This document shows positions 1-7,897 of a stretch of DNA of 64,000 bases, one piece after another; positions within the stretch are counted from its first letter, which is position 1, and each line of letters starts with the position of its first letter. The DNA lies in the NCBI RefSeq assembly GCF_028288225.1, contig NZ_JAQBOC010000028.1, positions 83,121 to 147,120 of the forward strand, written 5' to 3'. The DNA comes from Mucilaginibacter sp. GTDB taxonomy: Bacteria > Bacteroidota > Bacteroidia > Sphingobacteriales > Sphingobacteriaceae. The notes under the pieces are model-generated. The model worked only from the letters and a program-made list of their open reading frames with translations. It was not told the origin of the DNA and did no database searches. The translations under genes were made by a program, and so were the position numbers.

Positions 1-1
1 T

Positions 2-223
2 GATATTGCCATGTTGCCCGGTGAAGTTAATAATGTGATTAAAACGCTGCGTCAGCATAACATTGAAGTGGTTGCAGTGCACAGCCATATGCTGAATGAT
101 GACCCGCATATCATCTTCCTGCACTATTTAGGCAAAGGTCCGGCACTGGACCTCGCCAAGGGATTCAGGGCCGCATTGGATGAATTGGGTAAAAAGAGTT
201 CAGGAGGTGGGATGAAAATGTAG
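2..223 (+). CDS. C-terminal part of a DUF1259 (LppY/LpqO-like) protein, cut by the window edge
   Basis: The reading frame is open to the left edge, so only the last 73 residues are visible. Words such as EVVAVHSHML and IIFLHYLGKG followed by LAKGFRAALDELG match what I know of the end of DUF1259 proteins, exported proteins of unknown function often found with metal or oxidative-stress genes. The protein ends in GGGMKM, a Met-rich tail that could touch copper; the second CusB-like adaptor at the far end of this island ends in a similar AGMKM. The stop codon overlaps the GTG start of the next gene, suggesting translational coupling. Family assignment is by recall. Confidence 0.65.
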   Translation, partial: DIAMLPGEVNNVIKTLRQHNIEVVAVHSHMLNDDPHIIFLHYLGKGPALDLAKGFRAALDELGKKSSGGGMKM

Positions 224-2373
224 TGAAAATTCTATACCCGATAATAGCAGGGCTTATTTGGCCAATTTGTTTATTTGGACAGATAAATTCGTCCAATACT
301 ATAAAAGCGACCTATTCGGGTGAAAAGATCAAACTTGACGGGAAATTGGATGAGCCTGTATGGACACAGGCAATTCCAATTTCCAATTTTATACAAAGAG
401 ATCCTGATTTTGGTAAACCTGGAACTGAGAAAACACAGGTGGCGGTCGTCTATACTTCCACAGCCTTATACATCGGTATATGGTGCTACCAGGTACATCA
501 CAAAATTATTGCAAAATCCCTGCAGCGGGATTTCGATTTTACGGGCGAGGATAACTTTAAAATTGTGATCAGCCCCTTTAACGACGGCAGAACAGGCTAT
601 GAGTTTGTGATCAATCCGAACGGAGCGAGAGCTGATCTGTTAATAGCGGCAAATGATGATACCAATTCTGACTGGAACGGTGTTTGGGATGCCGCTACTA
701 TCGTAAATAGTGATGGGTGGTTTGCAGAAGTTGAAATTCCTTACAATACGCTGAAGTTCAAAAACGCGCCTAAACAAATATGGGCCGTCAATTTTGAACG
801 TGATATCAGCGCGAACAATGAGCAGGACAGGTGGCAAAACTGGTCGCGGAATAACAGCCTGGAAAATTTTTCGCTTGCCGGAACCCTGTCCGGTTTACAA
901 AATATTACTTACTCGCAACGATTTGAGTTTAAGCCCTATGTACTTGCAGGCTGGGATTTCAAAAAAGACACTACACCATACACCCTGGTAAAAAAGATCG
1001 GCGCTGACCTGAATTATAATATTACACCATCCCTCAAACTTAACTTAACGGTCAATACCGATTTTGCACAGGTAGGCGCGGATATTATACAAGTCAATCT
1101 GACCCGTTTCAATTTGTATTATCCTGAAAAAAGGGACTTTTTCCTGGAGGGAGCAGGTAATTTTGAATTTAACCTTGGCAATAATAACAGTGCTTTTTAC
1201 TCACGGAAAATAGGCCTGGAAAACTTTGCACCGGTAGACATTCTTGGAGGGCTTCGGCTATTTGGACAGGCGGGTCAAAGTAACATCGGTTTTCTCTCCC
1301 TGCAAACGGCCGCTACCGATACCATTCCCACTGTAAATAATACCGTGCTGCGGTACAAATACAATATTGGCGAGCAGTCCTATATCGGAGGTATTGTAAC
1401 ATCAAAAATAAGCAGCAGGAGTAATAACCTGATCGCGGGCGTCGACGGTCATTATTTAACCTCGCATTTCCTAAAAAATAAAAACCTGGAAGTTGCAGCT
1501 ACCTTCGCGGAAAACATTGATAATGGCAAGTTTAAAGCTAACTCCCTTGCTTACCGCATATTTGTGGATTATCCGAATGACCTGATCGATCACTTCATCG
1601 CTATATCTTCATTACCGCAGAACTTTAACCCGCAATTAGGCTTTTTGACCCGGGATAATTACAATGCCCTGAACTGGCACCTGGTTGTTGAGCCCAGGTG
1701 GTTTAATCAATACGGGATCAGGAAAATAGAATTTATGCCCTGGAATTTTGCATTGTTCCACACGCAAAGCACAGGTGAGCTTGAATCTTTTAATAATGAA
1801 ACGCGCCCCTTTGGCCTGCTTTTTAAAACCGGGGATGAATTTCAGTTCAATACTTACCAATCCTACGACCGGATCGACGTGCCCTTTACCCTAACTAATA
1901 AAATTGAAATTCAAATTGGTAAATACCACATGCATAATTACGAGTTCCAGTTCAATACTTTCACCGGCAGAAGGATTTACGGACAGGTACTGTATAATTG
2001 GGGAACACTCTATAATGGTGACATTCAAACGTTGACTTTAGTGTTGGGCGTTAATGTTAACAAACACCTGAGTTTTAAGGAGCAGTATAATTTGAACCCC
2101 ATTCAACACAATGGAGTTGATGATCAAATCCGGCAATGGGTATCCACCATTCGTTATGCCTTCACCAATAAAATTGATATTGCTTTGCTTACGCAATACG
2201 ACTCCCAAGAAGACCAGTTTCTTTCAAACTTTAACCTGCACTGGATACCCAAGATCGGATCGGATTTTTATTTGGTTTGGAACAATGGCTATGACCAGTT
2301 AACAAGAGCAGATTATTTGAAACCAACGATCAGCAATGGTGTGCTCAAATTTGTCTGGAGGGTTACTTTTTAA
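223..2373 (+). CDS. DUF5916 protein with N-terminal family-9 carbohydrate-binding-like domain
   Basis: This 716-residue exported protein has a signal peptide of about 20 residues (ending near LFGQ). A CBM9/DOMON-like domain follows at roughly residues 35-200, with the opening KLDGKLDEPVW and the word YIGIWCY. The rest is a long beta-rich domain of the DUF5916 type, likely an outer-membrane barrel, rich in aromatic beta strands and containing YYPEKRDFFLEGAGNF. The last residues (FVWRVTF) end in an aromatic, as outer-membrane barrels do. The start is GTG at 223, overlapping the preceding stop (TAGTG). Its substrate is unknown. It sits in a metal-resistance island, but the family is widespread in Bacteroidota and not metal-specific. 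Confidence 0.8.
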   Translation: MKILYPIIAGLIWPICLFGQINSSNTIKATYSGEKIKLDGKLDEPVWTQAIPISNFIQRDPDFGKPGTEKTQVAVVYTSTALYIGIWCYQVHHKIIAKSLQRDFDFTGEDNFKIVISPFNDGRTGYEFVINPNGARADLLIAANDDTNSDWNGVWDAATIVNSDGWFAEVEIPYNTLKFKNAPKQIWAVNFERDISANNEQDRWQNWSRNNSLENFSLAGTLSGLQNITYSQRFEFKPYVLAGWDFKKDTTPYTLVKKIGADLNYNITPSLKLNLTVNTDFAQVGADIIQVNLTRFNLYYPEKRDFFLEGAGNFEFNLGNNNSAFYSRKIGLENFAPVDILGGLRLFGQAGQSNIGFLSLQTAATDTIPTVNNTVLRYKYNIGEQSYIGGIVTSKISSRSNNLIAGVDGHYLTSHFLKNKNLEVAATFAENIDNGKFKANSLAYRIFVDYPNDLIDHFIAISSLPQNFNPQLGFLTRDNYNALNWHLVVEPRWFNQYGIRKIEFMPWNFALFHTQSTGELESFNNETRPFGLLFKTGDEFQFNTYQSYDRIDVPFTLTNKIEIQIGKYHMHNYEFQFNTFTGRRIYGQVLYNWGTLYNGDIQTLTLVLGVNVNKHLSFKEQYNLNPIQHNGVDDQIRQWVSTIRYAFTNKIDIALLTQYDSQEDQFLSNFNLHWIPKIGSDFYLVWNNGYDQLTRADYLKPTISNGVLKFVWRVTF

Positions 2374-2489
2374 TAATCCCGTCAAATCCATACTAAAAAG
2401 TAAAATTGGTTCTAACAGTAAAATCTGTTCTATTTCCGGGATTGAAATACAGGTATTATTGTATAGATGGTACAAAATTTAAGGACACT

Positions 2490-2939
2490 ATGAAATGGAT
2501 AACAAGGGAACGGCCAAAGATTGACCGCATTGCCTGCCCCTGGCTAATCAAAAATTTTGTTGACGTAGATGCAGAATTTATTTTCGTGCCTAAAGAAGTA
2601 GTTTTTGAACAGGCGCAAGCATTAAATGCAATACCTTATGATATTCCCGGAGCTGAATATACTCATGAGGGTGAGCGATGCACGTTTGACTATATTATCA
2701 AAAAGCATGGTTTGACCGATCCGGCCCTATTACAGATTGCGGAGATCGTAAGGGGTGCTGATACAGCCCGTTTTGACCTGGCACCGCAGGCAGCCGGGCT
2801 TTGGGCCATTTCGGCAGGACTTTCTTATAACTTTAAAAACGACCAGGAACAGTTAGCCTTCGGAATGAAAGTTTACGACGCTTTATACAGTTGGGCAAAA
2901 TATGTTCAGGAGGAAAAACATACATGGCAGAACAACTGA
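2490..2939 (+). CDS. chrB: Chromate resistance protein, ChrB C-terminal-domain type
   Basis: The 149-residue protein opens with MKWITRERPKIDRIACPWLI, the hallmark of the Chrome_Resist domain (ChrB C-terminal half). It also carries YDIPGAEYTHEGERCTFDYI, which supplies candidate metal ligands (His, Glu, Cys). Full ChrB proteins of Proteobacteria are about 300 residues with an N-terminal regulatory part; here only the domain is present, as is common outside that group. I chose the ATG at 2490 because the frame upstream to 2406 adds 28 residues that do not look like the family. It overlaps the following chrA by 16 bp, so the two are co-translated. Likely role: sensing or handling of chromate in the cytoplasm. 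Confidence 0.85.
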   Translation: MKWITRERPKIDRIACPWLIKNFVDVDAEFIFVPKEVVFEQAQALNAIPYDIPGAEYTHEGERCTFDYIIKKHGLTDPALLQIAEIVRGADTARFDLAPQAAGLWAISAGLSYNFKNDQEQLAFGMKVYDALYSWAKYVQEEKHTWQNN

Positions 2940-4105
2940 TCAAACCAAAACCAGCCTATTCCCTGCTTGATCTGACCAAATACTATCTCAAGCTGGGCAC
3001 CTGGGGCTTCGGCGGTCCGGTGGCTTTGGTGGGTTATATGCACCGCGACCTGGTAGAAAATAAAGGCTGGTTAACCGAAGAAGAATATAAAGAGGGCCTG
3101 GCATTAGCGCAACTGGCACCAGGGCCATTAGCTGCGCAATTAGGTATTTACATCGGCTTTGTTCATTATGGCTTGATTGGCGCGACGCTCACAGGGTTGG
3201 CTTTTGTGTTGCCGTCTTTTATTATGGTTGTTCTGTTAGGTATGGCTTACCAGTTGTACGGCGGCTTAGCCTGGATGCAGGCGGTGTTTTATGGCGTGGG
3301 TGCTGCAGTTATCGGTATTATTGCCATGAGTGCCTATAAGCTGACAGCAAAAACCATCAGCAAGTTTGAACCGGCTGCTATCAAATCCAAATGGTTATTG
3401 TGGCTGTTCTATATTACTGGAATTGTAATAACCGTCATTACCGAAAGGGAAGAAATACTATTGTTCCTCGCTTGTGGTATACTTTATATGCTCATCAAAG
3501 CTCCTCCAAAATGGCTTAAAAGACCTGCTATTGCGCCCGCGGGTATTTTATTAAGTATCGGTTTCTGGAATTATAATGGAAAAACTTTGCAGGAGATCGG
3601 CTGGTTCTTTCTGAAGGCAGGAGCCTTTGTATTTGGTAGCGGCCTGGCTATCGTTCCTTTCCTTCACGGAGGTGTGGTTAAAGAATTTGGCTGGCTGAAT
3701 GAACACCAGTTTGTAGACGCGGTGGCCGTGGCCATGATTACTCCGGGGCCGGTAGTCATTACAGTAGGTTTTATCGGTTATTTGGTAGCAGGGTTTCCCG
3801 GTGCCTGCGTGGCTGCCCTGGCTACATTCCTGCCTTGTTATTTGTTTACGGTAGCGTTGGCGCCATCCTTTAAGAAGATCGCAAAAAATGCAAGTATCAA
3901 GGCATTCGTGGAGGGAATCACTTCTTCCGTTATTGGAGCGTTAGTGGGTTCTGTGATTATTATTGGGTTACGTTCGATTATTGATCTTCCTACCGCGTTA
4001 ATTGCGATAGTTACTGTTTTGGCCTTGCTGTATGTAAAGAAAATACAGGAGCCTTATATCATCGGTATGGCAGCCATCATTGGCTTATTGATCAAAGCCT
4101 TATAA
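2924..4105 (+). CDS. chrA: Chromate efflux transporter ChrA
   Basis: This 393-residue inner-membrane protein has two homologous CHR halves. The first carries LGTWGFGGPVALVGYMHRDL and LAQLAPGPLAAQLG, the second FVFGSGLAIVPFLHGG and MITPGPVVITVGFIGYL. These repeated FGG/PGP motifs define the CHR family of proton-linked chromate exporters. Length is normal for the two-domain form. The ATG at 2924 is preceded by a strong Shine-Dalgarno (CAGGAGG, around 2908) inside the end of chrB, unusual in this AT-rich, SD-poor genome; the longer frame from 2891 would start before it. It is the last gene before a 470-bp gap. Confidence 0.93.
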   Translation: MAEQLIKPKPAYSLLDLTKYYLKLGTWGFGGPVALVGYMHRDLVENKGWLTEEEYKEGLALAQLAPGPLAAQLGIYIGFVHYGLIGATLTGLAFVLPSFIMVVLLGMAYQLYGGLAWMQAVFYGVGAAVIGIIAMSAYKLTAKTISKFEPAAIKSKWLLWLFYITGIVITVITEREEILLFLACGILYMLIKAPPKWLKRPAIAPAGILLSIGFWNYNGKTLQEIGWFFLKAGAFVFGSGLAIVPFLHGGVVKEFGWLNEHQFVDAVAVAMITPGPVVITVGFIGYLVAGFPGACVAALATFLPCYLFTVALAPSFKKIAKNASIKAFVEGITSSVIGALVGSVIIIGLRSIIDLPTALIAIVTVLALLYVKKIQEPYIIGMAAIIGLLIKAL

Positions 4106-4308
4106 AGCACTTCGTCAAATTTTATAACGTCAGGTCGGTATTTAGTAGAGAATAAACGATTCTCAAAAACGACAATGTGAGGCAGCCTAATCTAAAATTA
4201 AAAATGATGGCAAATTTAATTTTGGCCCATTAATCAAAATAATTCGAAGATCATTATAAAGACCATCTATTTGTGATTGACTTTCAATTATTTAAACTCG
4301 TTTAGAAA

Positions 4309-4324
4309 TAAAAAAACTCTGCCA
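4309..4324 (+). repeat. 16-bp word TAAAAAAACTCTGCCA, left copy
   Basis: An identical 16-bp word occurs at 14898-14913, in the same orientation, beyond the last gene of the Cus operon. The two copies bracket exactly the permease-to-CusB block. Part of it is an A-run, so chance is possible, but ACTCTGCCA is not simple sequence. Confidence 0.4.
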
Positions 4325-4543
4325 CTAAATCAAGTAAAGTCCCTTAAAATCAATTATTATTTTAGTGTTTTTTGACAAAATTACAACGTGGAGAATACTT
4401 ATTCGCAATTTTTCGATAAAGTGGAAAATGTCGCGTTCTCCACTTTCTACAAAGGTTGTAGTAAAGCGTCGTAAATCAGACTGTACATCAAAATCCTATA
4501 AATTAATTACGCTAAACTGTAAACTTAAAAATCAGGCCCAGGG

Positions 4544-4551
4544 TAAATTTG
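4544..4551 (+). promoter_or_regulatory. -7 promoter element TAAATTTG for the permease gene
   Basis: A perfect match to the Bacteroidota TAnnTTTG element, placed 21 bp before the ATG at 4573, so transcription would begin about 15 bp upstream of the start codon. I see no clear TTTG at -33. Confidence 0.45.
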
Positions 4552-4572
4552 TATTACATTAATTGATTCACC

Positions 4573-5718
4573 ATGGCCGTAATAACAAATATCTTATCAC
4601 AACTGGCCCATATGATATGGGACATATACTGGGGGTTGGCGCTGGGTTTTATCCTGTCATCGCTAATCCGCGCTTTCGTGTCTACGGAAAGCATATCTGC
4701 AAGATTGGGTAAAGATTCGATAACTGCGATTAGTCTTTCTACGCTTTTTGGAGCCATATCTTCTTCATGTTCTTATGCAGCAGCTTCGATGGCAAGAGCA
4801 TTAATGATAAAGGGTTCTACGTGGTCAAATGCTGTTGCCTTTATGGTAGCAAGCACCAACCTGGTTTTTGAAATATTTATCGTGATCGTCTCGCTTTTAG
4901 GCTGGGCGTTCTTTGGCGGAGAGGTGATCGGCGGTTTGTTTTTTATTATCATTTCGGCAATAATCATAAGCTGGTTTTTCCCAGCGAAAGTAAAGGATGA
5001 AGCCAAAGAACACATTGCGGCATCAGAAGGAGAAAAATCAAATGACTCTCATTCGCATCACAAGATGGAAAGCTCTTGCTGCCATCATGAGATGAAGATG
5101 GATATCAAAGAAGTGCTTCCAGCGAAAACCAGTTTATTTACTAAACTAAAGGAAGCCAGCGGGCATTATTATATGGATGTAACAATGGTGGGCAAAGATA
5201 TTTTGATCGGACTCGCCGTATCGGCTATTTTAATGGTTGTAGTTCCAGGCGGATTTTGGAAAGGTTTATTTTTAAGCGGCAACAGCACCCTACCGCACAT
5301 TGTTATATTGAGCTGGAACGCCATTGTAGGAATATTCATTGCCATAATTGCCTTTGTTTGCTCGGTAGGAAATATCGTTTTGGCAGCTGTGTTATGGCAA
5401 GGCGGTATATCTTTCGGCGGCGTGATCGCATTTATACTGTCTGACCTGGTTACAATTCCTATGCTGATGGTATTCCGTAAATATTACGGCAATAAAACGA
5501 TGTGGTATTTATTGATCATTTTGGTAGTTAGCATTTCCTTTACTTCGTTGTTTTTGGATTACTCTTTTGCAGCCTTGCACTGGATACCCAAAGCACATAC
5601 CGGCCGTATGCAAATGGCAAGCGAAGATTTTAGCTGGAACTATCAAACCTGGCTGAACCTTATCTTTATACCACTATCCCTGATTTACTTTTATTGGGGA
5701 AGGAAAAGCATGAAATAA
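4573..5718 (+). CDS. ArsP/UPF0718-type permease with a metal-binding His/Cys/Met loop
   Basis: This 381-residue membrane protein has about eight transmembrane segments and the family word ISSSCSYAAASMARAL near residue 63, containing the conserved Ser-Cys-Ser of ArsP/DUF318 permeases, which export organoarsenicals or related metalloid compounds. Between the two membrane halves (about residues 155-185) is a hydrophilic loop with SHSHHKMESSCCHHEMKMD, clearly able to bind soft metals. It starts the second block of the island, 27 bp ahead of the AraC/HMA regulator. The substrate is unknown; the loop and copper neighbours suggest a metal, but arsenic compounds are equally possible. Confidence 0.8.
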   Translation: MAVITNILSQLAHMIWDIYWGLALGFILSSLIRAFVSTESISARLGKDSITAISLSTLFGAISSSCSYAAASMARALMIKGSTWSNAVAFMVASTNLVFEIFIVIVSLLGWAFFGGEVIGGLFFIIISAIIISWFFPAKVKDEAKEHIAASEGEKSNDSHSHHKMESSCCHHEMKMDIKEVLPAKTSLFTKLKEASGHYYMDVTMVGKDILIGLAVSAILMVVVPGGFWKGLFLSGNSTLPHIVILSWNAIVGIFIAIIAFVCSVGNIVLAAVLWQGGISFGGVIAFILSDLVTIPMLMVFRKYYGNKTMWYLLIILVVSISFTSLFLDYSFAALHWIPKAHTGRMQMASEDFSWNYQTWLNLIFIPLSLIYFYWGRKSMK

Positions 5719-5744
5719 TGCTAATTTTGAGAAAGAGGATATTC

Positions 5745-6308
5745 ATGCTATTACATATTAAAAACATGGTCTGCGACCGCTGCCAGATGATCGTCCGGCA
5801 GCAGTTGGAAAACCTGGGCTTTACCGTTAAACAGGTCGCGTTGGGTAGTGCGGAAATAGCGCCTGAACCCGATGAGGAACAATTGCAATTGGTATCTGCG
5901 GCTCTGAAAGTTCCGGGTTTTGAATTGATCAACAAGGAAACGGATAAGACCGTTGAAGCAATTAAAAATGCAGTCATTGAATTAGTGCATCATTCCGATT
6001 TGTCCGAACTTAATATATCCTTTTCAGATTTGATAGCGAAGCGTGTTGGCAAGGACTATGCCCATTTAAGCCGCTTATTTTCCAACGCACAGGATACAAC
6101 TATTGAACGGTTCATTATCGAACAAAAAGTGGAAAAAATAAAAGAGCTGATGGAATACGGTGAGTTGAACCTCAATGAAATTGCCTATCAGATGGGTTAC
6201 AGCAGCAGTGCGCATTTATCTACACAATTCAAAAGCGTTACCGGCTTAACACCCAGCCAGTTCAAAGCTTCCGAAAAAGCAGGCAGAAAGGCGATTGATA
6301 AGATCTAA
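5745..6308 (+). CDS. AraC-family regulator with an N-terminal heavy-metal-associated (CxxC) domain
   Basis: The 187-residue protein joins two parts. Residues 1-75 look like a small HMA-like fold with a CDRC motif (MVCDRCQMIV) that could bind copper(I). Residues 95-187 are an AraC DNA-binding domain with two helix-turn-helices, including LNLNEIAYQMGYSSSAHLS and FKSVTGLTPSQFK. I took the ATG at 5745, which has AAGAGG just upstream; a longer frame from 5694 overlaps the permease. The likely job is metal sensing and control of the island. The pairing of an AraC domain with a metallochaperone-like domain occurs in Bacteroidota copper loci, but the sensed metal is inferred. Confidence 0.82.
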   Translation: MLLHIKNMVCDRCQMIVRQQLENLGFTVKQVALGSAEIAPEPDEEQLQLVSAALKVPGFELINKETDKTVEAIKNAVIELVHHSDLSELNISFSDLIAKRVGKDYAHLSRLFSNAQDTTIERFIIEQKVEKIKELMEYGELNLNEIAYQMGYSSSAHLSTQFKSVTGLTPSQFKASEKAGRKAIDKI

Positions 6309-6399
6309 TCGTTTACATCTGCAATAGAATGTAAATTTTTAACGGAATTATATAAAATTGCGCCAGATATTGCCGGTATCTTAGCACTATAATAAGCAC

Positions 6400-6729
6400 A
6401 TGAAATCTATAGCTGTTTTTCTCATCCTGAATATTTTGCTTTTATCTTCATTTACAGGTATAGCGAACATCCATCATGGAAAGGCATCATGCTGCGTAGC
6501 AAAAACGCATAAGGATTGCTGTAAACAACAAAAACATAGTGCTGCTGATGATTGCGCCAAAGGCAATTGTAACGCGATGCTGTCTTGCGGAACGTGCGGA
6601 TTTGTTATTGTATCATCTGTTTCTATTCCTCCCATCATTTCCATTTTAAGTAGCCAGGCCGTTCACCCTTTTCCAATAGGCCAATTATCCGACTATCACG
6701 GCAATGGCTGGAACCCGCCGAAAGCTTAA
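6400..6729 (+). CDS. Small exported Cys-rich protein of unknown function
   Basis: The 109-residue product has a signal peptide (residues 1-22, ending near GIANIHH). A hydrophilic segment rich in Cys, His and Lys follows (SCCVAKTHKDCCKQQKH, then CAKGNC and CGTC), then a hydrophobic stretch (about residues 70-90) and a C-terminal NPPK motif. I count nine cysteines. The layout of signal, CC pairs, hydrophobic stretch and terminal PP resembles the HYC_CC_PP protein encoded at 7078, though the sequences differ. It is the first of three small Cys-rich secreted proteins between the regulator and the Cus efflux genes, suggesting periplasmic metal capture. No function is established. Confidence 0.7.
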   Translation: MKSIAVFLILNILLLSSFTGIANIHHGKASCCVAKTHKDCCKQQKHSAADDCAKGNCNAMLSCGTCGFVIVSSVSIPPIISILSSQAVHPFPIGQLSDYHGNGWNPPKA

Positions 6730-6799
6730 TAATTAAAGCTTGAACACGTCAATCCAAGATTGACAAAACCATTAATTATTAATCTTTAAATTCAAAATC

Positions 6800-6994
6800 A
6801 TGAAAAAGTTTCTTTTCATCAGTATGGTGATGCTGTTATCTGCTGTTTCCATTACCTACGCCAATACGCCTTGTTGCAACAGCAAGATGAATCACTGTTC
6901 AACCTGCTCGCACGGCTGCGGGCCAAACTGCAAGGATTATTGCAGCAAAACCTGCAAGGCATCCGGTAATTGTAAGACCATATGTAAATTATAA
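6800..6994 (+). CDS. Exported metallothionein-like Cys-rich peptide
   Basis: This 64-residue product has a clean signal peptide (about residues 1-21, ending in TYA) and a mature part of about 43 residues with ten cysteines, in CC, CSTC, GCGPNC, YCSKTC and NCKTIC patterns. It also has two His and almost no hydrophobic residues. This density of cysteine is typical of metal-thiolate peptides. A short leader lies upstream with a 17-nt hairpin (GTCAATCCAAGATTGAC, 6748-6764). A GC-rich hairpin follows at 7004. I do not recognise a named family; bacterial metallothioneins are normally cytoplasmic, so an exported one is odd. Function as a periplasmic copper sponge is inferred. Confidence 0.75.
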   Translation: MKKFLFISMVMLLSAVSITYANTPCCNSKMNHCSTCSHGCGPNCKDYCSKTCKASGNCKTICKL

Positions 6995-7003
6995 TCATAT
7001 AAC

Positions 7004-7029
7004 AAGCCGCCTCTAAACCGGGGCGGCTT
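7004..7029 (+). terminator. GC-rich hairpin after the Cys-rich peptide gene
   Basis: AAGCCGCC and GGCGGCTT form an 8-bp stem around a 10-nt loop, just past the stop codon at 6994. No strong T-run follows, so it may be a stability or attenuation hairpin rather than a full terminator. Confidence 0.5.
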
Positions 7030-7064
7030 ACAACTATATTAATCCGCAAAACGTATACTTTTAT

Positions 7065-7072
7065 TATATTTG
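7065..7072 (+). promoter_or_regulatory. -7 promoter element TATATTTG very close to the next ATG
   Basis: Perfect TAnnTTTG match ending 5 bp before the ATG at 7078. With usual spacing the transcript would start at or next to the start codon, giving a leaderless or near-leaderless mRNA. Confidence 0.45.
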
Positions 7073-7077
7073 TACTA

Positions 7078-7458
7078 ATGAAACGTCCCGTGCTCATTTT
7101 ATTAACGGCTATCTACATCGTATCCTGCATGGGTATGAGCGTTGATCGTTTCTATTGCTGCGGAAAGTTAGCTTCGGTAACCTATACCTATGGTGCTGGC
7201 GATAACACCGGCCAGACAGGCAAAAAGGATAAGTGCTGCGACCATCAAAAACAAAGTTTCAAAGTAAAGGATAGCCACTTTAGTGCTGTTTCTATTTCTT
7301 TGAACCTACCTGTACCAGCAATAGTCCCATCATTTATTAGCCTGGTCAATGAACCTGTTGTCAGTATATTACATACGCAAATAGTTTATAAGGGAAATGC
7401 CCCACCGGGACATTCAGATATACCTGTCTATACCCTGAACTGCGCTTACAGAATCTGA
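7078..7458 (+). CDS. HYC_CC_PP-type small exported protein
   Basis: The 126-residue protein has an N-terminal signal or anchor (about residues 1-20), then SVDRFYCCGKLASV, a CC pair (KDKCCDHQKQSFKVKDSH), a hydrophobic patch and the word GNAPPGH near the end. The order Y-C-C, then CC-x-H, then PP matches the HYC_CC_PP family of Bacteroidota, which has no known function but often sits in copper-resistance loci. A copper-related periplasmic role is inferred from the motif and from its place between Cys-rich peptides and the Cus pump. Confidence 0.7.
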   Translation: MKRPVLILLTAIYIVSCMGMSVDRFYCCGKLASVTYTYGAGDNTGQTGKKDKCCDHQKQSFKVKDSHFSAVSISLNLPVPAIVPSFISLVNEPVVSILHTQIVYKGNAPPGHSDIPVYTLNCAYRI

Positions 7459-7592
7459 TTTGTACTTTTCCTATTAGCCGTACATTCTGTACCGGCTAGC
7501 CCATAGTTTTAAATTCATCAGTTTAATTTATAATCAACGCATTAGCCTTGCTAAAGCCTGATGCTATTTATCCATTCTCTATTTAAAAATCC

Positions 7593-7835
7593 ATGAAAAA
7601 AGTAACATTGATGGCTATAGCCATATTGTTTTCCGGCATGAGTGTGCTCGCTGTCCATTCGACAACTTTGGTATCAGATACCACTAAGACCAAAAAGGTT
7701 AAACCTGCAAAAGTGCAATACACCTGTCCTATGCACCCGGATGTATTAAGCGACAAACCCGGTAAATGCCCTAAACCTAATTGCGGTATGACCTTAGTTA
7801 AAAAAGAGCCTGCTAAAAAGAAAGCGGCAAAATAA
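7593..7835 (+). CDS. Small exported heavy-metal-binding-domain (HMBD) protein
   Basis: This 80-residue product has a signal peptide (about residues 1-20) and a Lys-rich linker. A single HMBD follows at about residues 43-69: YTCPMHPDVLSDKPGKC and then NCGMTLVKK. The domain has the Cys-Pro-Met-His motif of copper/silver-binding HMBDs; compared with the two copies in the CusB-like adaptors it carries an extra Lys-Pro-Asn before the second Cys pair. It ends in a basic tail (KKKAAK). It lies immediately before the RND pump gene, separated by a hairpin. Likely role: periplasmic delivery of Cu(I)/Ag(I) to the efflux system. Confidence 0.85.
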   Translation: MKKVTLMAIAILFSGMSVLAVHSTTLVSDTTKTKKVKPAKVQYTCPMHPDVLSDKPGKCPKPNCGMTLVKKEPAKKKAAK

Positions 7836-7850
7836 GCGGGAAGTTCATTT

Positions 7851-7881
7851 AAGCCCGGTCCGCCAGTCGGCGGACGGGCTT
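7851..7881 (+). terminator. Hairpin between the HMBD gene and cusA
   Basis: AAGCCCGGTCCGCC pairs with GGCGGACGGGCTT (one bulged G) around a short loop. It lies 15 bp past the HMBD stop and 17 bp before the cusA ATG. It could partly terminate transcription so that the small binding protein is made in excess over the pump. Confidence 0.55.
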
Positions 7882-7897
7882 ATTAAAACACATTAAG

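Larger units (their letters stand above)
4106..4572. other. Intergenic gap between chrA and the permease; possible recombination-site region
   Basis: No credible gene. The stretch is AT-rich and holds a 16-bp word repeated at 14898 (listed separately) and an inverted pair GTGGAGAA (4388-4395) / TTCTCCAC (4436-4443) nested in ACAAC/GTTGT. A -7 promoter word for the next gene lies at 4544. The inverted pair and short repeats resemble arms of an integration site, but no integrase gene is present. Confidence 0.4.
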
